Assembly (NCBI RefSeq): GCF_040026395.1
Contig: NZ_CP157278.1
Coordinates: forward strand, 4,464,001 to 4,528,000
Length of the DNA stretch: 64,000 bases
Reading direction: 5' to 3'
Source of the DNA: Pedobacter lusitanus
GTDB taxonomy: Bacteria > Bacteroidota > Bacteroidia > Sphingobacteriales > Sphingobacteriaceae
How positions within the stretch are numbered: position 1 is the stretch's first letter; each line of letters starts with the position of its first letter. Shown here piece by piece: positions 26,978-36,022 of the stretch. The notes below the pieces were generated by a model that saw only the letters and a list, made by a program, of their open reading frames with translations, had not been told where the DNA came from and ran no database searches. The translations under genes were made by a program, and so were the position numbers.

Positions 26978-27454
26978 CTATTTTCTGGTCAGATTATAAG
27001 CAGCTCCGTCAGTTTGTTTTGTCTGGTGGCTGCCATCATGCATTTGAATTGTCTTTTCATCAACAACACTAAATGAAGTACCTCTGTCCATTAAATTTTT
27101 ATAAGCCAGATAAATTTTCTTTGCTTCTGCATCATATTTCCATTTACCTTCACTAGCCATAGCCGGTGTTGCTTTACCATCTTCGCCTTTGAAGATTTCT
27201 TTTAAAGCGAATGTTGAATCAGCATTAAAGGTGATTTCAACATCAGATTTTGCTTTTCCTACCGGAACTTCTCCTGTAAATGTTCCCGTATTGAAAGCAT
27301 TGTTTTTGGCAGTACCCGAAGTTGCAGTGGTATCAGTAGTTGAAACTGCTGTAGTATCAGTACCTGTCTGATTAGCATTTTTTGAAGTGTTGCATGCACT
27401 GGTAAGACCTACCAAGGCAACCAAAGAGGCTGCGTAAAAGATTCTGGTTTTCAT
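26978..27454 (-). CDS. NlpE-like lipoprotein
   Basis: The 158-residue protein has a lipobox L-T-S-A-C near residue 21 and a Thr/Ser/Asp-rich linker (about 22-55). A compact domain follows with F-T-G-E-V-P, the strand I-T-F-N-A-D-S-T-F-A-L, G-K-W-K-Y and a final Y-N-L-T-R-K. This is the pattern of the NlpE N-terminal domain (copper resistance/envelope stress lipoprotein) widespread in Bacteroidota. The Cys-x-x-Cys copper-type motif of E. coli NlpE is absent. The gene is monocistronic with its own terminator. The likely role is as an envelope lipoprotein; a stress-sensor role is inference only. Confidence 0.75.
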   Translation of the reverse strand: MKTRIFYAASLVALVGLTSACNTSKNANQTGTDTTAVSTTDTTATSGTAKNNAFNTGTFTGEVPVGKAKSDVEITFNADSTFALKEIFKGEDGKATPAMASEGKWKYDAEAKKIYLAYKNLMDRGTSFSVVDEKTIQMHDGSHQTKQTDGAAYNLTRK

Positions 27455-27768
27455 AAACAGATTGTTTGTGTTTTGTTAAATTATTTGTGTGTAAGTTTAA
27501 ATTGTCACAATAATTAAACCAATAAAAACCTGAAAGTGTAATACGAGGTATGTTTTTCTCATCGCAATATTAATTTACCAGCCGCAAATCTGCTTTTTAT
27601 TTTACAGATGAACATCAGTAAAGTTCCTTTAAGGCCTGCGAAAACAGCTCTTGTTTCTTTGCGTCAAAACCGGAAGACTTTGATTATACTGCATATAATT
27701 GATTTTTATATATTTGTATATGTAGTTGATTTACAGTGTGTTTAGCTATTATTAATGATGTTGAAATC
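27455..27768. promoter_or_regulatory. Intergenic region with a -7 element TATATTTG
   Basis: The divergent region holds no gene. TATATTTG at 27709-27716 fits the Bacteroidota -7 consensus for the plus-strand gene starting at 27769. A TTTG lies 26 bases upstream, longer than the usual spacing. No other structure was seen. Confidence 0.45.
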
Positions 27769-28197
27769 ATGTTTGATATACTCAATAAGTATAGACAGAA
27801 TGGTCATTTCTTTTTGATCTCCGGAGATGAATTAAACAAAACCTGTAACGCACCAGAAAAACAAGTTGGTGTTTTTCTGGTCTATGCTTTAAAAAATGGG
27901 AAGATTGAAATTGTTTTTATTGGTGGAACAGGGGATATGAATAAAAGAAAACTGACTGTTGTGCAGAATACAGGAACAGGTGGACTTAAAGATGAACTGA
28001 TCAACGGTCCGGATACACCGAGAAAAATCTTATGGCCCGGCCGTATGGAAGAGGAAAATATCGAAGCGCTGGATATTTACTGGTATATCACGCTCAATGA
28101 AATACATAATGACAGCCCCGGAAAAGTAGAAAACTGGCTGTTTGAAAGACATTATGAATTATTTCACCGTTTGCCAAGATGGAATTTTGACCTTTAA
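27769..28197 (+). CDS. Unknown protein with a possible divergent GIY-YIG fold
   Basis: The 142-residue cytosolic protein is taken from ATG 27769; a GTG at 27736 would add 11 residues. A segment G-V-F-L-V-Y-A-L, then N-G-K-I-E-I-V-F-I-G-G-T-G-D-M-N-K-R resembles the start of GIY-YIG domains (G-V-Y-x-I-Y ... Y-I-G-x-T-x-D-L-x-x-R), with Phe for the second Tyr. It is short, and I see no clear metal-binding Glu arrangement beyond E-N-W-L-F-E-R near the end. It could be a nuclease-like or nucleic-acid-binding protein, or unrelated. Confidence 0.6.
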   Translation: MFDILNKYRQNGHFFLISGDELNKTCNAPEKQVGVFLVYALKNGKIEIVFIGGTGDMNKRKLTVVQNTGTGGLKDELINGPDTPRKILWPGRMEEENIEALDIYWYITLNEIHNDSPGKVENWLFERHYELFHRLPRWNFDL

Positions 28198-28230
28198 AAT
28201 ACTGTCAGAAGAGCCCTAAATCAATTTGAT

Positions 28231-28238
28231 TATATTTG
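28231..28238 (+). promoter_or_regulatory. -7 element TATATTTG directly before the LytS kinase
   Basis: TATATTTG followed by CA lies six bases before ATG 28244. If used, the transcript would begin almost at the start codon and be leaderless. No good -33 element is found at the normal distance. Confidence 0.45.
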
Positions 28239-28243
28239 CAGCA

Positions 28244-29821
28244 ATGAAAACTGCGATATATAACTCCAAGTATTTTATAGCTATAGGAGTATTTATTTTA
28301 CTGTGTTCTAGTGGGATTGGATTTTTTATAACCAGTAAATTTAATAAGCGCACTGAACGGATCAGCAATGATATAGCGATTAGCATCTATCAGCTGAAAT
28401 CTAATGTTATTAATAGTGAATTCAGAGGTTTTATCAGAGGACTGAATAATTCTGATGTCATTATTCCTCAGCTTAAAAACGGTGAGGACTTTCTGCATGC
28501 CGAAAAACTGATCAATGCACTGTTACTCAGTCATCCTAAAATCAAACATGGATGGTACGCCATTGCCAGTGGTAAAGATACCGTTTACGTCACAATTGAT
28601 AAAAATGATAAGAGTTTCCGGCGGGGAACTATATTGGATTATCAGAAAAAATGGATACGCAGTCGGCTGCTGACAAAAGATAGTCTGACCCGTATAGGAA
28701 CGATGGTCTCGGTGAAAGATTCCCTGCATGGTTTACTGGCTTCCAGGCATCGCCTTGCAGATTCCTCTTTGCTTATTTTAGGATTAGATATCAATTTCAG
28801 GGATCTGCAACGCTATTTATGGAGTGTAGATACTAAAAGCCGTGCTTCTATCTATATTATTGATGAACAGGGATATTATATTACCAATCCTGATGAGAAA
28901 CTGATTGGGAAAAGAATATCAGGAAGATTCAGAAGAGCAGGTGATCATAAACTGGCAGATAGTATCAGCACTTACGAAATGGTGAATTCTGCTTATCTGC
29001 AGCTGCCCGTATTCCGTTTTTACGCGCCGTTTAATATGGGGATGATGAAATGGACGATGGTCGTGGAAACCCCTGTTTTTGTCATCGACGAAGAAGTAAA
29101 AGCGATTGAAAGATATGTGATGATTATGTTTATCGCCACTACGCTGATTATTCTGATTTTGCTGGAATGGGCACAGGCCAAATGGCAGAAGCAATTCATG
29201 CTGAGACAGCAGGCAGAAATCCTGGCCGCAAATCAGGAGAAGGAAAATGCAGTGCTGCAGCTGGATAAACTCAAGGAAAAACTTGATCCTCATTTCCTGT
29301 TTAATTCATTAAGTTCACTCAATGGATTAATAGAAGAACAGCCCGGCCTGGCCAAAGCATTTGTGGTTAAACTTTCCAGAGTATACCGTTATGTGTTAGA
29401 TCCTACACCAAACGGATTAGAAGAAGTGGCCAGAGAAGTACGTTTTGCCAGCGAATATTTTTTCCTGTTAAAAATCCGTTTCGGTGAGGCACTTGCATCA
29501 TTGGAGATTGATATTAATGAAAAACATTCTTCAGCCTATATCCCTTTTATGAGTGTACAGACCCTGGTTGAAAACGCCATCAAACATAATGTGGTTTCCA
29601 GGCTGAATCCATTACATATCAGTATCAGAAGCGAGGGAGAAGGAATACTGGTGACCAACAATTTGCAGCTGCGTCCGGATGTCAGAGATTCAGGCAAACA
29701 GGGCCTCAAATATTTGCAGAGCGTTTATGCTCATTTTGGAGATTTTCATTTAACCTGTGGAGTTAAAGATGGGACCTATCAATGCTTTTTACCGCTGATT
29801 AAAAATCCGTCCACTCCTTAA
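28244..29821 (+). CDS. LytS-type sensor histidine kinase with Cache-like domain
   Basis: The 525-residue protein starts at ATG 28244 (an earlier TTG is rejected). A transmembrane helix (about 9-27), a periplasmic Cache-like sensor (about 30-270, with I-Y-I-I-D-E-Q-G-Y-Y-I-T-N-P and L-I-G-K-R) and a second helix (about 285-305) come first. A coiled coil (about 310-345) and a His_kinase domain with K-L-D-P-H-F-L-F-N-S-L follow, then an ATPase part with L-V-E-N-A-I-K-H-N. This is the family that pairs with LytTR regulators. Two such regulators lie in the window, at 21195 and 37429, neither adjacent. The kinase precedes a zinc protease/SusCD group, so the regulator at 37429 behind that group is the more likely partner. 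Confidence 0.88.
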   Translation: MKTAIYNSKYFIAIGVFILLCSSGIGFFITSKFNKRTERISNDIAISIYQLKSNVINSEFRGFIRGLNNSDVIIPQLKNGEDFLHAEKLINALLLSHPKIKHGWYAIASGKDTVYVTIDKNDKSFRRGTILDYQKKWIRSRLLTKDSLTRIGTMVSVKDSLHGLLASRHRLADSSLLILGLDINFRDLQRYLWSVDTKSRASIYIIDEQGYYITNPDEKLIGKRISGRFRRAGDHKLADSISTYEMVNSAYLQLPVFRFYAPFNMGMMKWTMVVETPVFVIDEEVKAIERYVMIMFIATTLIILILLEWAQAKWQKQFMLRQQAEILAANQEKENAVLQLDKLKEKLDPHFLFNSLSSLNGLIEEQPGLAKAFVVKLSRVYRYVLDPTPNGLEEVAREVRFASEYFFLLKIRFGEALASLEIDINEKHSSAYIPFMSVQTLVENAIKHNVVSRLNPLHISIRSEGEGILVTNNLQLRPDVRDSGKQGLKYLQSVYAHFGDFHLTCGVKDGTYQCFLPLIKNPSTP

Positions 29822-29900
29822 AACTGCGCTTTCACTTCTGATAACAACTCATTCACTTTTAATAATTTCATAATCTGCCAACTAAGGGGGATTTTGTAGC

Positions 29901-32552
29901 ATGATTTTGACTAAAAACCTTTTAAAATTGTCTTTTACAACGCTCTTTTTATTCATCGGCAATGTAAACGGCTTTACTCAGATCCCTAAGAAATTACCAA
30001 AGCCAACAGGTAAAATTACCAGTAAAAAAACACTTACAGATACGCTTAAAAAGAAAGCAGATAAAGACAGCACCAGCAAAAAGGAGCTGAAAAGTTATGC
30101 TGAATTATTAAAGAAAGCAACCACCAAAAACGGACTGTTTAAAGTTCATCAGTCAGAGAACGATTATTACTTTGAGATCCCTCTGAATTTAATGGAAAAG
30201 GACTTTTTAATTGTAAATAAGATCTCTTCAGTACCACTGGCGCTTAACGAATCCGGAGTTAATAAAGGGGTGAACTTTGATAATAAAGTGATCCGTTTTT
30301 CCAGAAATAAATCAGCTAAAACAATATGGGTTAAAACGATAGTACCACAAGTAGAATCTGCTCCTGGTGATGCAATTACCCGTTCAGTAAAAGATAATTT
30401 TACCGGTTCTGTTATAGAATCATTTAAAATCGAGGCTTATTCTCCGGATTCTTCGGCCGTTGTTATCAAAATGAACAAGGTGTTTGATGGAACTGAGAAA
30501 AGTTTTAATGATGTATTTACCGATATAGGTCTTGGAGCTTCTCCAAAAACATCATTATCTGCCATTGAAAAAGTTAAAACTTTCCCTCAGAATGTAGTGG
30601 TACGTGCTTTATTAAGTTCAAGAGTGATGGATGCCGGAATCAGCGTACCGATTAGTATGGCCATAACTACCAACATATTGTTATTACCTGAAAAACCAAT
30701 GAAACCTCGTTTTGCAGATAACAGAGTTGGGTTTTTCAGTACCCCAAGATGGTATTTCTCAGATGCTCAGCATAAGCTGGAAACCAGGGAACTGGTAACC
30801 CGCTGGAGAATGGAGCCAAAACCAGAAGATCAGGCCAGATATCTTAAAGGTGAACTGGTAGAACCAGTAAAACCTATCGTATTTTATATCGATCCGGCTA
30901 CTCCGCCGCAATGGAGAAAAGAAATTATTGCAGGTGTGCATGACTGGCAGAAAGCTTTTGAACAGGCAGGTTTTAAAAATGCTATTCAGGCCCGGGAAGT
31001 TACAGACACTACAGATTATGATGGTGATGATGTCCGTTACAATGAAATTACCTACGCAGCTTCACCGAAATCAAATGCAATGGGCCCGGCAGTTGTCGAT
31101 CCGCGTTCAGGAGAAATTCTGGAGTCTGATGTCATCTGGTGGCATAATGTAATGACTTCTGTTCAGTACTGGATGCGCGTACAAACCGGAATAATTGATT
31201 CTGCAGTAAGATATAACAAAGTATCAGATGAAAGAATGGGACATGCTATACGTTTCGTGTCTTCACATGAAATTGGTCATACCCTGGGGCTGAAACATAA
31301 TATGGCTGCTTCGGCTTCTTTCCCTGTTGACTCCTTACGTTCACCGTCTTTTACCAACCGTATGGGGGGGACTGCCTCATCTATTATGGATTATGCCCGT
31401 TTTAACTATGTGGCGCAACCCGGGGATCAGGTCACCAACATCACCCCGCAAATCGGTACTTATGATAAATATGCTATTGCATGGGGCTATCGCTGGTTGC
31501 CTGGAGAAGATCCGCATCAGGAAATACCCGTTCTTAAAGAGTGGATTAAAGTACATGCCAAAGATCCGTTATACCATTATGGAGAGCAGCAGAAAATGCT
31601 GGATATCATTGATCCCAGAGCGCAGTCAGAAGATCTGGGCGATGATGCCGTTAAAGCAAGCCGTTACGGACTGGCTAATTTAAAACGTCTGATTCCACAA
31701 ATTCTAAACTGGTCTGCACCAGAAGGTGATAACTATTATCAGGCCGGTAAACTTTACCTGGCTGCAATCTGGCAATGGCAGACCTATGCAGAACATGTCA
31801 CTGCAAATATCGGGGGTTACTATTTAGAAGATCCCGTTAGCGGAGACGGTAAAGATGCTTATACACCAGTGCCTGTCAAAACTCAGAAAGCCGCGCTGGA
31901 GTATTTTAAAGAGCAGGTATTCCTTATGCCGGAATGGTTATTCAATAAAGAGCTGCTTAAAAAGACTTTCCCGGTAAAAGACACACCGGTGGGCCCGATG
32001 GAGTATGCACCTTTAAACCTGAGACGTGAGTATCAGTATAGCTTGCTTTACAGCTTATTAAGCGAAAGCCGTTTGCTGAGAATGCTGGAGATGGAAGTGC
32101 TGTTTGGTAAAGACAAAGTATTTACTGTAGCAGAACTATTTAATGATATCCGTCCGGCGATTTTTGCACAGACGATGAAAGGGAAATCTCTTGCTATCAC
32201 AGACCGCATGTTGCAGCAAAACTATGTTGACGCTTTGCTGGTAAGTACAGATAAAATGCTGGAGAAGATTACCAAAAAATCGTTGAAGCAGACCGGTTCA
32301 GATAACCTGCCACAAACATGTGATTTAGGTTTAAGTAAAGAAACAGAAAGCAGCATGAATCCTGCAGCAGGACTGAGAATGATTTATGTGACTGCAATGA
32401 GCCGTACCTCTGAAGCTGCTTCTGCAAAAAGAGCAGAGCTGTTGCAGATCCTGAACATACTGGAAAACAATAAAAACAGAGGCGATGAATCAACCAAAGG
32501 ACATTATATGGATCTGATTCTTCGTATCCGCCAAAGCCTGCAGACAAAATAG
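29901..32552 (+). CDS. Secreted zinc metalloprotease (DUF4953/DUF5117 family)
   Basis: The 883-residue protein has a signal peptide (ending near 27, before T-Q-I-P-K) and a Lys-rich linker (about 28-75). DUF5118/DUF5117-like N-terminal regions precede a catalytic region with S-S-H-E-I-G-H-T-L-G-L-K-H (ligands His456, His460, His466; Glu457) and S-I-M-D-Y-A-R as the Met-turn. AAGGGGG lies ten bases before the ATG, a strong ribosome-binding site for this group. It is followed after 86 bases by SusC and SusD genes, the usual arrangement of this family. The likely role is proteolysis outside the cell or in the periplasm, feeding peptides to the SusCD pair. Confidence 0.9.
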   Translation: MILTKNLLKLSFTTLFLFIGNVNGFTQIPKKLPKPTGKITSKKTLTDTLKKKADKDSTSKKELKSYAELLKKATTKNGLFKVHQSENDYYFEIPLNLMEKDFLIVNKISSVPLALNESGVNKGVNFDNKVIRFSRNKSAKTIWVKTIVPQVESAPGDAITRSVKDNFTGSVIESFKIEAYSPDSSAVVIKMNKVFDGTEKSFNDVFTDIGLGASPKTSLSAIEKVKTFPQNVVVRALLSSRVMDAGISVPISMAITTNILLLPEKPMKPRFADNRVGFFSTPRWYFSDAQHKLETRELVTRWRMEPKPEDQARYLKGELVEPVKPIVFYIDPATPPQWRKEIIAGVHDWQKAFEQAGFKNAIQAREVTDTTDYDGDDVRYNEITYAASPKSNAMGPAVVDPRSGEILESDVIWWHNVMTSVQYWMRVQTGIIDSAVRYNKVSDERMGHAIRFVSSHEIGHTLGLKHNMAASASFPVDSLRSPSFTNRMGGTASSIMDYARFNYVAQPGDQVTNITPQIGTYDKYAIAWGYRWLPGEDPHQEIPVLKEWIKVHAKDPLYHYGEQQKMLDIIDPRAQSEDLGDDAVKASRYGLANLKRLIPQILNWSAPEGDNYYQAGKLYLAAIWQWQTYAEHVTANIGGYYLEDPVSGDGKDAYTPVPVKTQKAALEYFKEQVFLMPEWLFNKELLKKTFPVKDTPVGPMEYAPLNLRREYQYSLLYSLLSESRLLRMLEMEVLFGKDKVFTVAELFNDIRPAIFAQTMKGKSLAITDRMLQQNYVDALLVSTDKMLEKITKKSLKQTGSDNLPQTCDLGLSKETESSMNPAAGLRMIYVTAMSRTSEAASAKRAELLQILNILENNKNRGDESTKGHYMDLILRIRQSLQTK

Positions 32553-32563
32553 GCTGATTATAT

Positions 32564-32638
32564 AACAGACACACAGAACACACACACCAGACAACACACA
32601 CACAATTCAAATTATCAAACACACCTAAACAACAAACT
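32564..32638 (+). promoter_or_regulatory. A/C-only low-complexity leader before susC
   Basis: The 75 bases before the SusC gene are almost entirely A and C (runs of ACACAC), with nearly no G or T until about 32610. Such an unstructured leader cannot pair with itself and may favour translation or be a target for a regulator. It may also vary in length by slippage. Confidence 0.6.
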
Positions 32639-35600
32639 ATGATTAGAAATCTACTGTTATTACTCTTCCTGATGGGCATCAGCCTTTCAGGATACAGTCA
32701 GAAACAAACCACGATAAGCGGGCAGGTTTTAGATCCGGAAGGGTTGCCAATACCAGGAGCATCGGTTTATGTGGACAAAGCCACGATAGGCGAACAGACC
32801 AGTGTTACTGGGGTGATTCAGAATACAGCTATCGGTACAGTAACCAATGCAGAAGGTAAATTTACATTAACAGTTCCCGAAGGTACTCCTGCTATCAGGG
32901 TAAGTTATATGGGTTATAATTCTGTGCTGGTAAATATTATCAATAAGACAAAACTGACGATCTCCCTGACCAATAATGAAAACACACTGGGCGAAGTCGT
33001 TGTCAATGGTTATACTGCGATTTCAAAACGTAAAAACACTACGGCAACGGCAGTGCTGGAATACAGTAAAGTCCGTCAGTCGGGGGTTGCAGGAATTGAC
33101 CAGATGCTGGAAGGCCAGATTGCCGGGGTAGCTGTGACTTCACTGAGTGGCGGCCCTTCGTCGGCACCAAAAATCCGTATCCGTGGTACAGTTTCCTTAA
33201 ATGGTAGTGCAGATCCTTTATGGGTACTGGACGGAATTCCTTTAGAAGGAACCAACCTGCCAAACAACCTGATGGATAAAGATAACATTGACCAGTTGCG
33301 TAACTTACCAATTGCAGGTTTAAACCCGGATGATATCGCTGATATTACGATTTTGAAAGATGCGGCAGCAACCTCTATTTATGGCGCCAGAGCAGCAAAC
33401 GGAGTAATTGTGATCACGACTAAAAAAGGTAAAAAAGGGCCAATGGCGATCAGCTTCAGTGCCAATACCTTTATTGCAGAACGTCCTGATTTAAGTAAGT
33501 TAAACCTGATGAATTCAACGGAGAAAGTTGATTTTGAATTAGGCCTGGCTAAAAGACCGGATCTGGTTTACCGTCCTGATCAGGGTGCAGTAGCCAGAAT
33601 ACTGAACAGAACAAATGAGTTGCAAAATTACAGGACTAATGGTTTTGCAGGTTTAAGCTCTGCTACTCAGAATGAAATTAATGGCCTTCGTCAGCATAAC
33701 ACAGACTGGGGTAAAGAACTTTATCAGTCATCAGTTAATCAGCAGTACACTTTAGGTATTTCAGGTGGAAATGACCAGGCTAATTATTATTTTTCAGGTG
33801 GTTATTACGATGAAAAAGGAACAACTATAGGATCAGGTTTAAAAAGATATAATTTAACCCTAAAGACAGATTTTAACATCTCTCAGAAATTGAAATTTGG
33901 TGTGGCTGTTTTTGGTTCCAAAACAGAACGGACCAATTACCTGACCGAGCAGGATGCCTATACCAACCCTTCAGCATATTCCAGAAATGTAAATCCATAC
34001 CAGCAGGTAAGAGACGCTTCCGGTGCCTATGTTTATGATCAGGATATCTTTGGCCAGAACGGCGGACTGGCTGCCAATAATACTTATATTCCTTTTAATA
34101 TCATTGAAGAAAGAAATAATACCCGTTATACTTTAGGGAATAAAAGTGTGAAAAGTATTATTGATATGGATTACCAGATCAGTAAGGACCTGAAGTTACA
34201 CTCTGAACTGGGCTTACAGTTTGAAGATACCCAAAGTGAAAAATACGCTTCGGCTAATTCTTATTTTGGACGTAAATACAGAGAAAGCAGCAGATATTAT
34301 AATTCGGCTACTAAAAAGTATGATTACTTTATCCCTGTTGGCGGAATCATACAAAATCAGCAGACTTCTTTCTTTCAGTATAACTGGAAAACTTTGATGG
34401 AATACAAAAAAGTGATCAGTGAGAAGCATGAGATTGAAGTACTGGCAGGTACAGAATTCAGAAAAAATAACAATGAAGACTTGTTTACCAGAGGATTTGG
34501 TTTTGATGAACGTACACTGACCAATCAGAATATTTTGTTCCCGAATGCCGATCAGGCAAATAAAGCAAGTTTCCGTACCTATCAGAAGTCCAAAGTAGCG
34601 AATGCCTATGCTTCTTTCTACGGTACACTGTCTTATACCTATGACAGGAAATATACTGTTTATGGCAGTGCCCGTTATGATGGTTCAGATCTGTTCGGCG
34701 TAGATCCCAAATACAGATATCTGCCTATTTACTCTATTTCAGGCGCATGGAATGCCAGTGAAGAACAGTTTGTGAAAGATATCAAATGGATCTCAAATTT
34801 ACGTTTCCGTTCTTCTTATGGAGTACAGGGTAATATTGATAAAAATACCTCTCCAAAGATTGTAGGTGCCTATAATAATGTGACTATTTTACCAGGAAAT
34901 CCTGAAACTTCTATTAACGTGATCAGCCCGCCAAACGATAAATTACGCTGGGAAAAAACGACAACGTTCAATGCAGGAATGGATCTGGGATTATTCGGTA
35001 ATGCTTTACAGATAACGTTTGATTATTATAACCGTTACAGTAAAGATCTGATTGGTTTACAGGCTTTATCTCTGGAGAATGGATTTGAATTCACCAATGC
35101 TAATTTTTCACGCATCAGAAATAAAGGACTGGAACTGACTATTTCGACAAGAAATATCAGCACCGGTAAATTCCAGTGGTGGACAGACTTTAACATCGCT
35201 CATAACAAGAGTAAGGTACTCAGAGACGAACCGAAGTCGGGCCAGTTCCTTCCATCAAGAGAGGGTTATCCTGTGAACGGATTATTTGTGCTGAAAACTG
35301 CTGGTTTGGATGCTAATGGTATCCCACAATTCAACAAAGACGGCAAAGTTGTTTCTCTGGAAGATTTTTATAAACTGTACGACCCTTATGCTGAATTTTT
35401 ACCAGGACAGGCAACTGCAACTTCATTAACCAATAAAGAGTTTCAAAAACTATTTACTTATGCGGGTGACAGAGATCCGAAGTTTACAGGAGGTTTAGTT
35501 AACCGTTTCCGTTATGGTAATCTGGATCTGGCTATTACTACTATTTTCAATCTGAATCAGATGGTACTGAGTGCGCCTTCTTATTTACCGGCGACAGTAG

Positions 35601-36004
35601 ACCGCGGACAGAATTATTCAAAAGATATTCTGAATGCCTGGACTCCATCAAACACCAATACTAATCAGCCTCAGATTATTGGTGCTGATACTGGTGATGG
35701 CAGCCGCTGGATGGTGAATAGCTGGTATAACACCGGTGACCCGATCAGTTCTTATAAATACATGGATGTCTTTGCCAAAAAGATGAGCTATATCCGCTTA
35801 AACAGTGTTCGTTTAGGTTATACTTTACCGGCAAAAATCTCTGCTAAAATCAAAGCAAATTCATTGAGACTGAGTGTGGAGGGCAGAAACCTGTTTGTCC
35901 TGAGTACTGATTACAAAGGTTATTCTGATCCGGAAACTTATGGCAGTATTTACACACAGCCTATTTCCAGAAGTATTTCTTTTGGACTGAACGCAACATT
36001 TTAA
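32639..36004 (+). CDS. SusC/RagA-type TonB-dependent outer-membrane transporter
   Basis: The 1121-residue protein has a signal peptide (cleaved near G-Y-S-Q at about 20) and a carboxypeptidase-regulatory-like domain (about 25-115, I-S-G-Q-V-L-D-P-E-G). The linker G-E-V-V-V-N-G-Y matches the SusC TonB-box region. A plug domain (about 125-260, with R-I-R-G-T-V-S-L, W-V-L-D-G-I-P and Y-G-A-R-A-A-N-G-V-I-V-I-T-T-K) precedes a barrel ending in S-F-G-L-N-A-T-F. It forms a lidded importer with the SusD protein 18 bases downstream. The substrate is probably peptide, given the protease upstream; this is inference. Confidence 0.95.
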   Translation: MIRNLLLLLFLMGISLSGYSQKQTTISGQVLDPEGLPIPGASVYVDKATIGEQTSVTGVIQNTAIGTVTNAEGKFTLTVPEGTPAIRVSYMGYNSVLVNIINKTKLTISLTNNENTLGEVVVNGYTAISKRKNTTATAVLEYSKVRQSGVAGIDQMLEGQIAGVAVTSLSGGPSSAPKIRIRGTVSLNGSADPLWVLDGIPLEGTNLPNNLMDKDNIDQLRNLPIAGLNPDDIADITILKDAAATSIYGARAANGVIVITTKKGKKGPMAISFSANTFIAERPDLSKLNLMNSTEKVDFELGLAKRPDLVYRPDQGAVARILNRTNELQNYRTNGFAGLSSATQNEINGLRQHNTDWGKELYQSSVNQQYTLGISGGNDQANYYFSGGYYDEKGTTIGSGLKRYNLTLKTDFNISQKLKFGVAVFGSKTERTNYLTEQDAYTNPSAYSRNVNPYQQVRDASGAYVYDQDIFGQNGGLAANNTYIPFNIIEERNNTRYTLGNKSVKSIIDMDYQISKDLKLHSELGLQFEDTQSEKYASANSYFGRKYRESSRYYNSATKKYDYFIPVGGIIQNQQTSFFQYNWKTLMEYKKVISEKHEIEVLAGTEFRKNNNEDLFTRGFGFDERTLTNQNILFPNADQANKASFRTYQKSKVANAYASFYGTLSYTYDRKYTVYGSARYDGSDLFGVDPKYRYLPIYSISGAWNASEEQFVKDIKWISNLRFRSSYGVQGNIDKNTSPKIVGAYNNVTILPGNPETSINVISPPNDKLRWEKTTTFNAGMDLGLFGNALQITFDYYNRYSKDLIGLQALSLENGFEFTNANFSRIRNKGLELTISTRNISTGKFQWWTDFNIAHNKSKVLRDEPKSGQFLPSREGYPVNGLFVLKTAGLDANGIPQFNKDGKVVSLEDFYKLYDPYAEFLPGQATATSLTNKEFQKLFTYAGDRDPKFTGGLVNRFRYGNLDLAITTIFNLNQMVLSAPSYLPATVDRGQNYSKDILNAWTPSNTNTNQPQIIGADTGDGSRWMVNSWYNTGDPISSYKYMDVFAKKMSYIRLNSVRLGYTLPAKISAKIKANSLRLSVEGRNLFVLSTDYKGYSDPETYGSIYTQPISRSISFGLNATF

Positions 36005-36022
36005 CTATAATATATATTCAAA

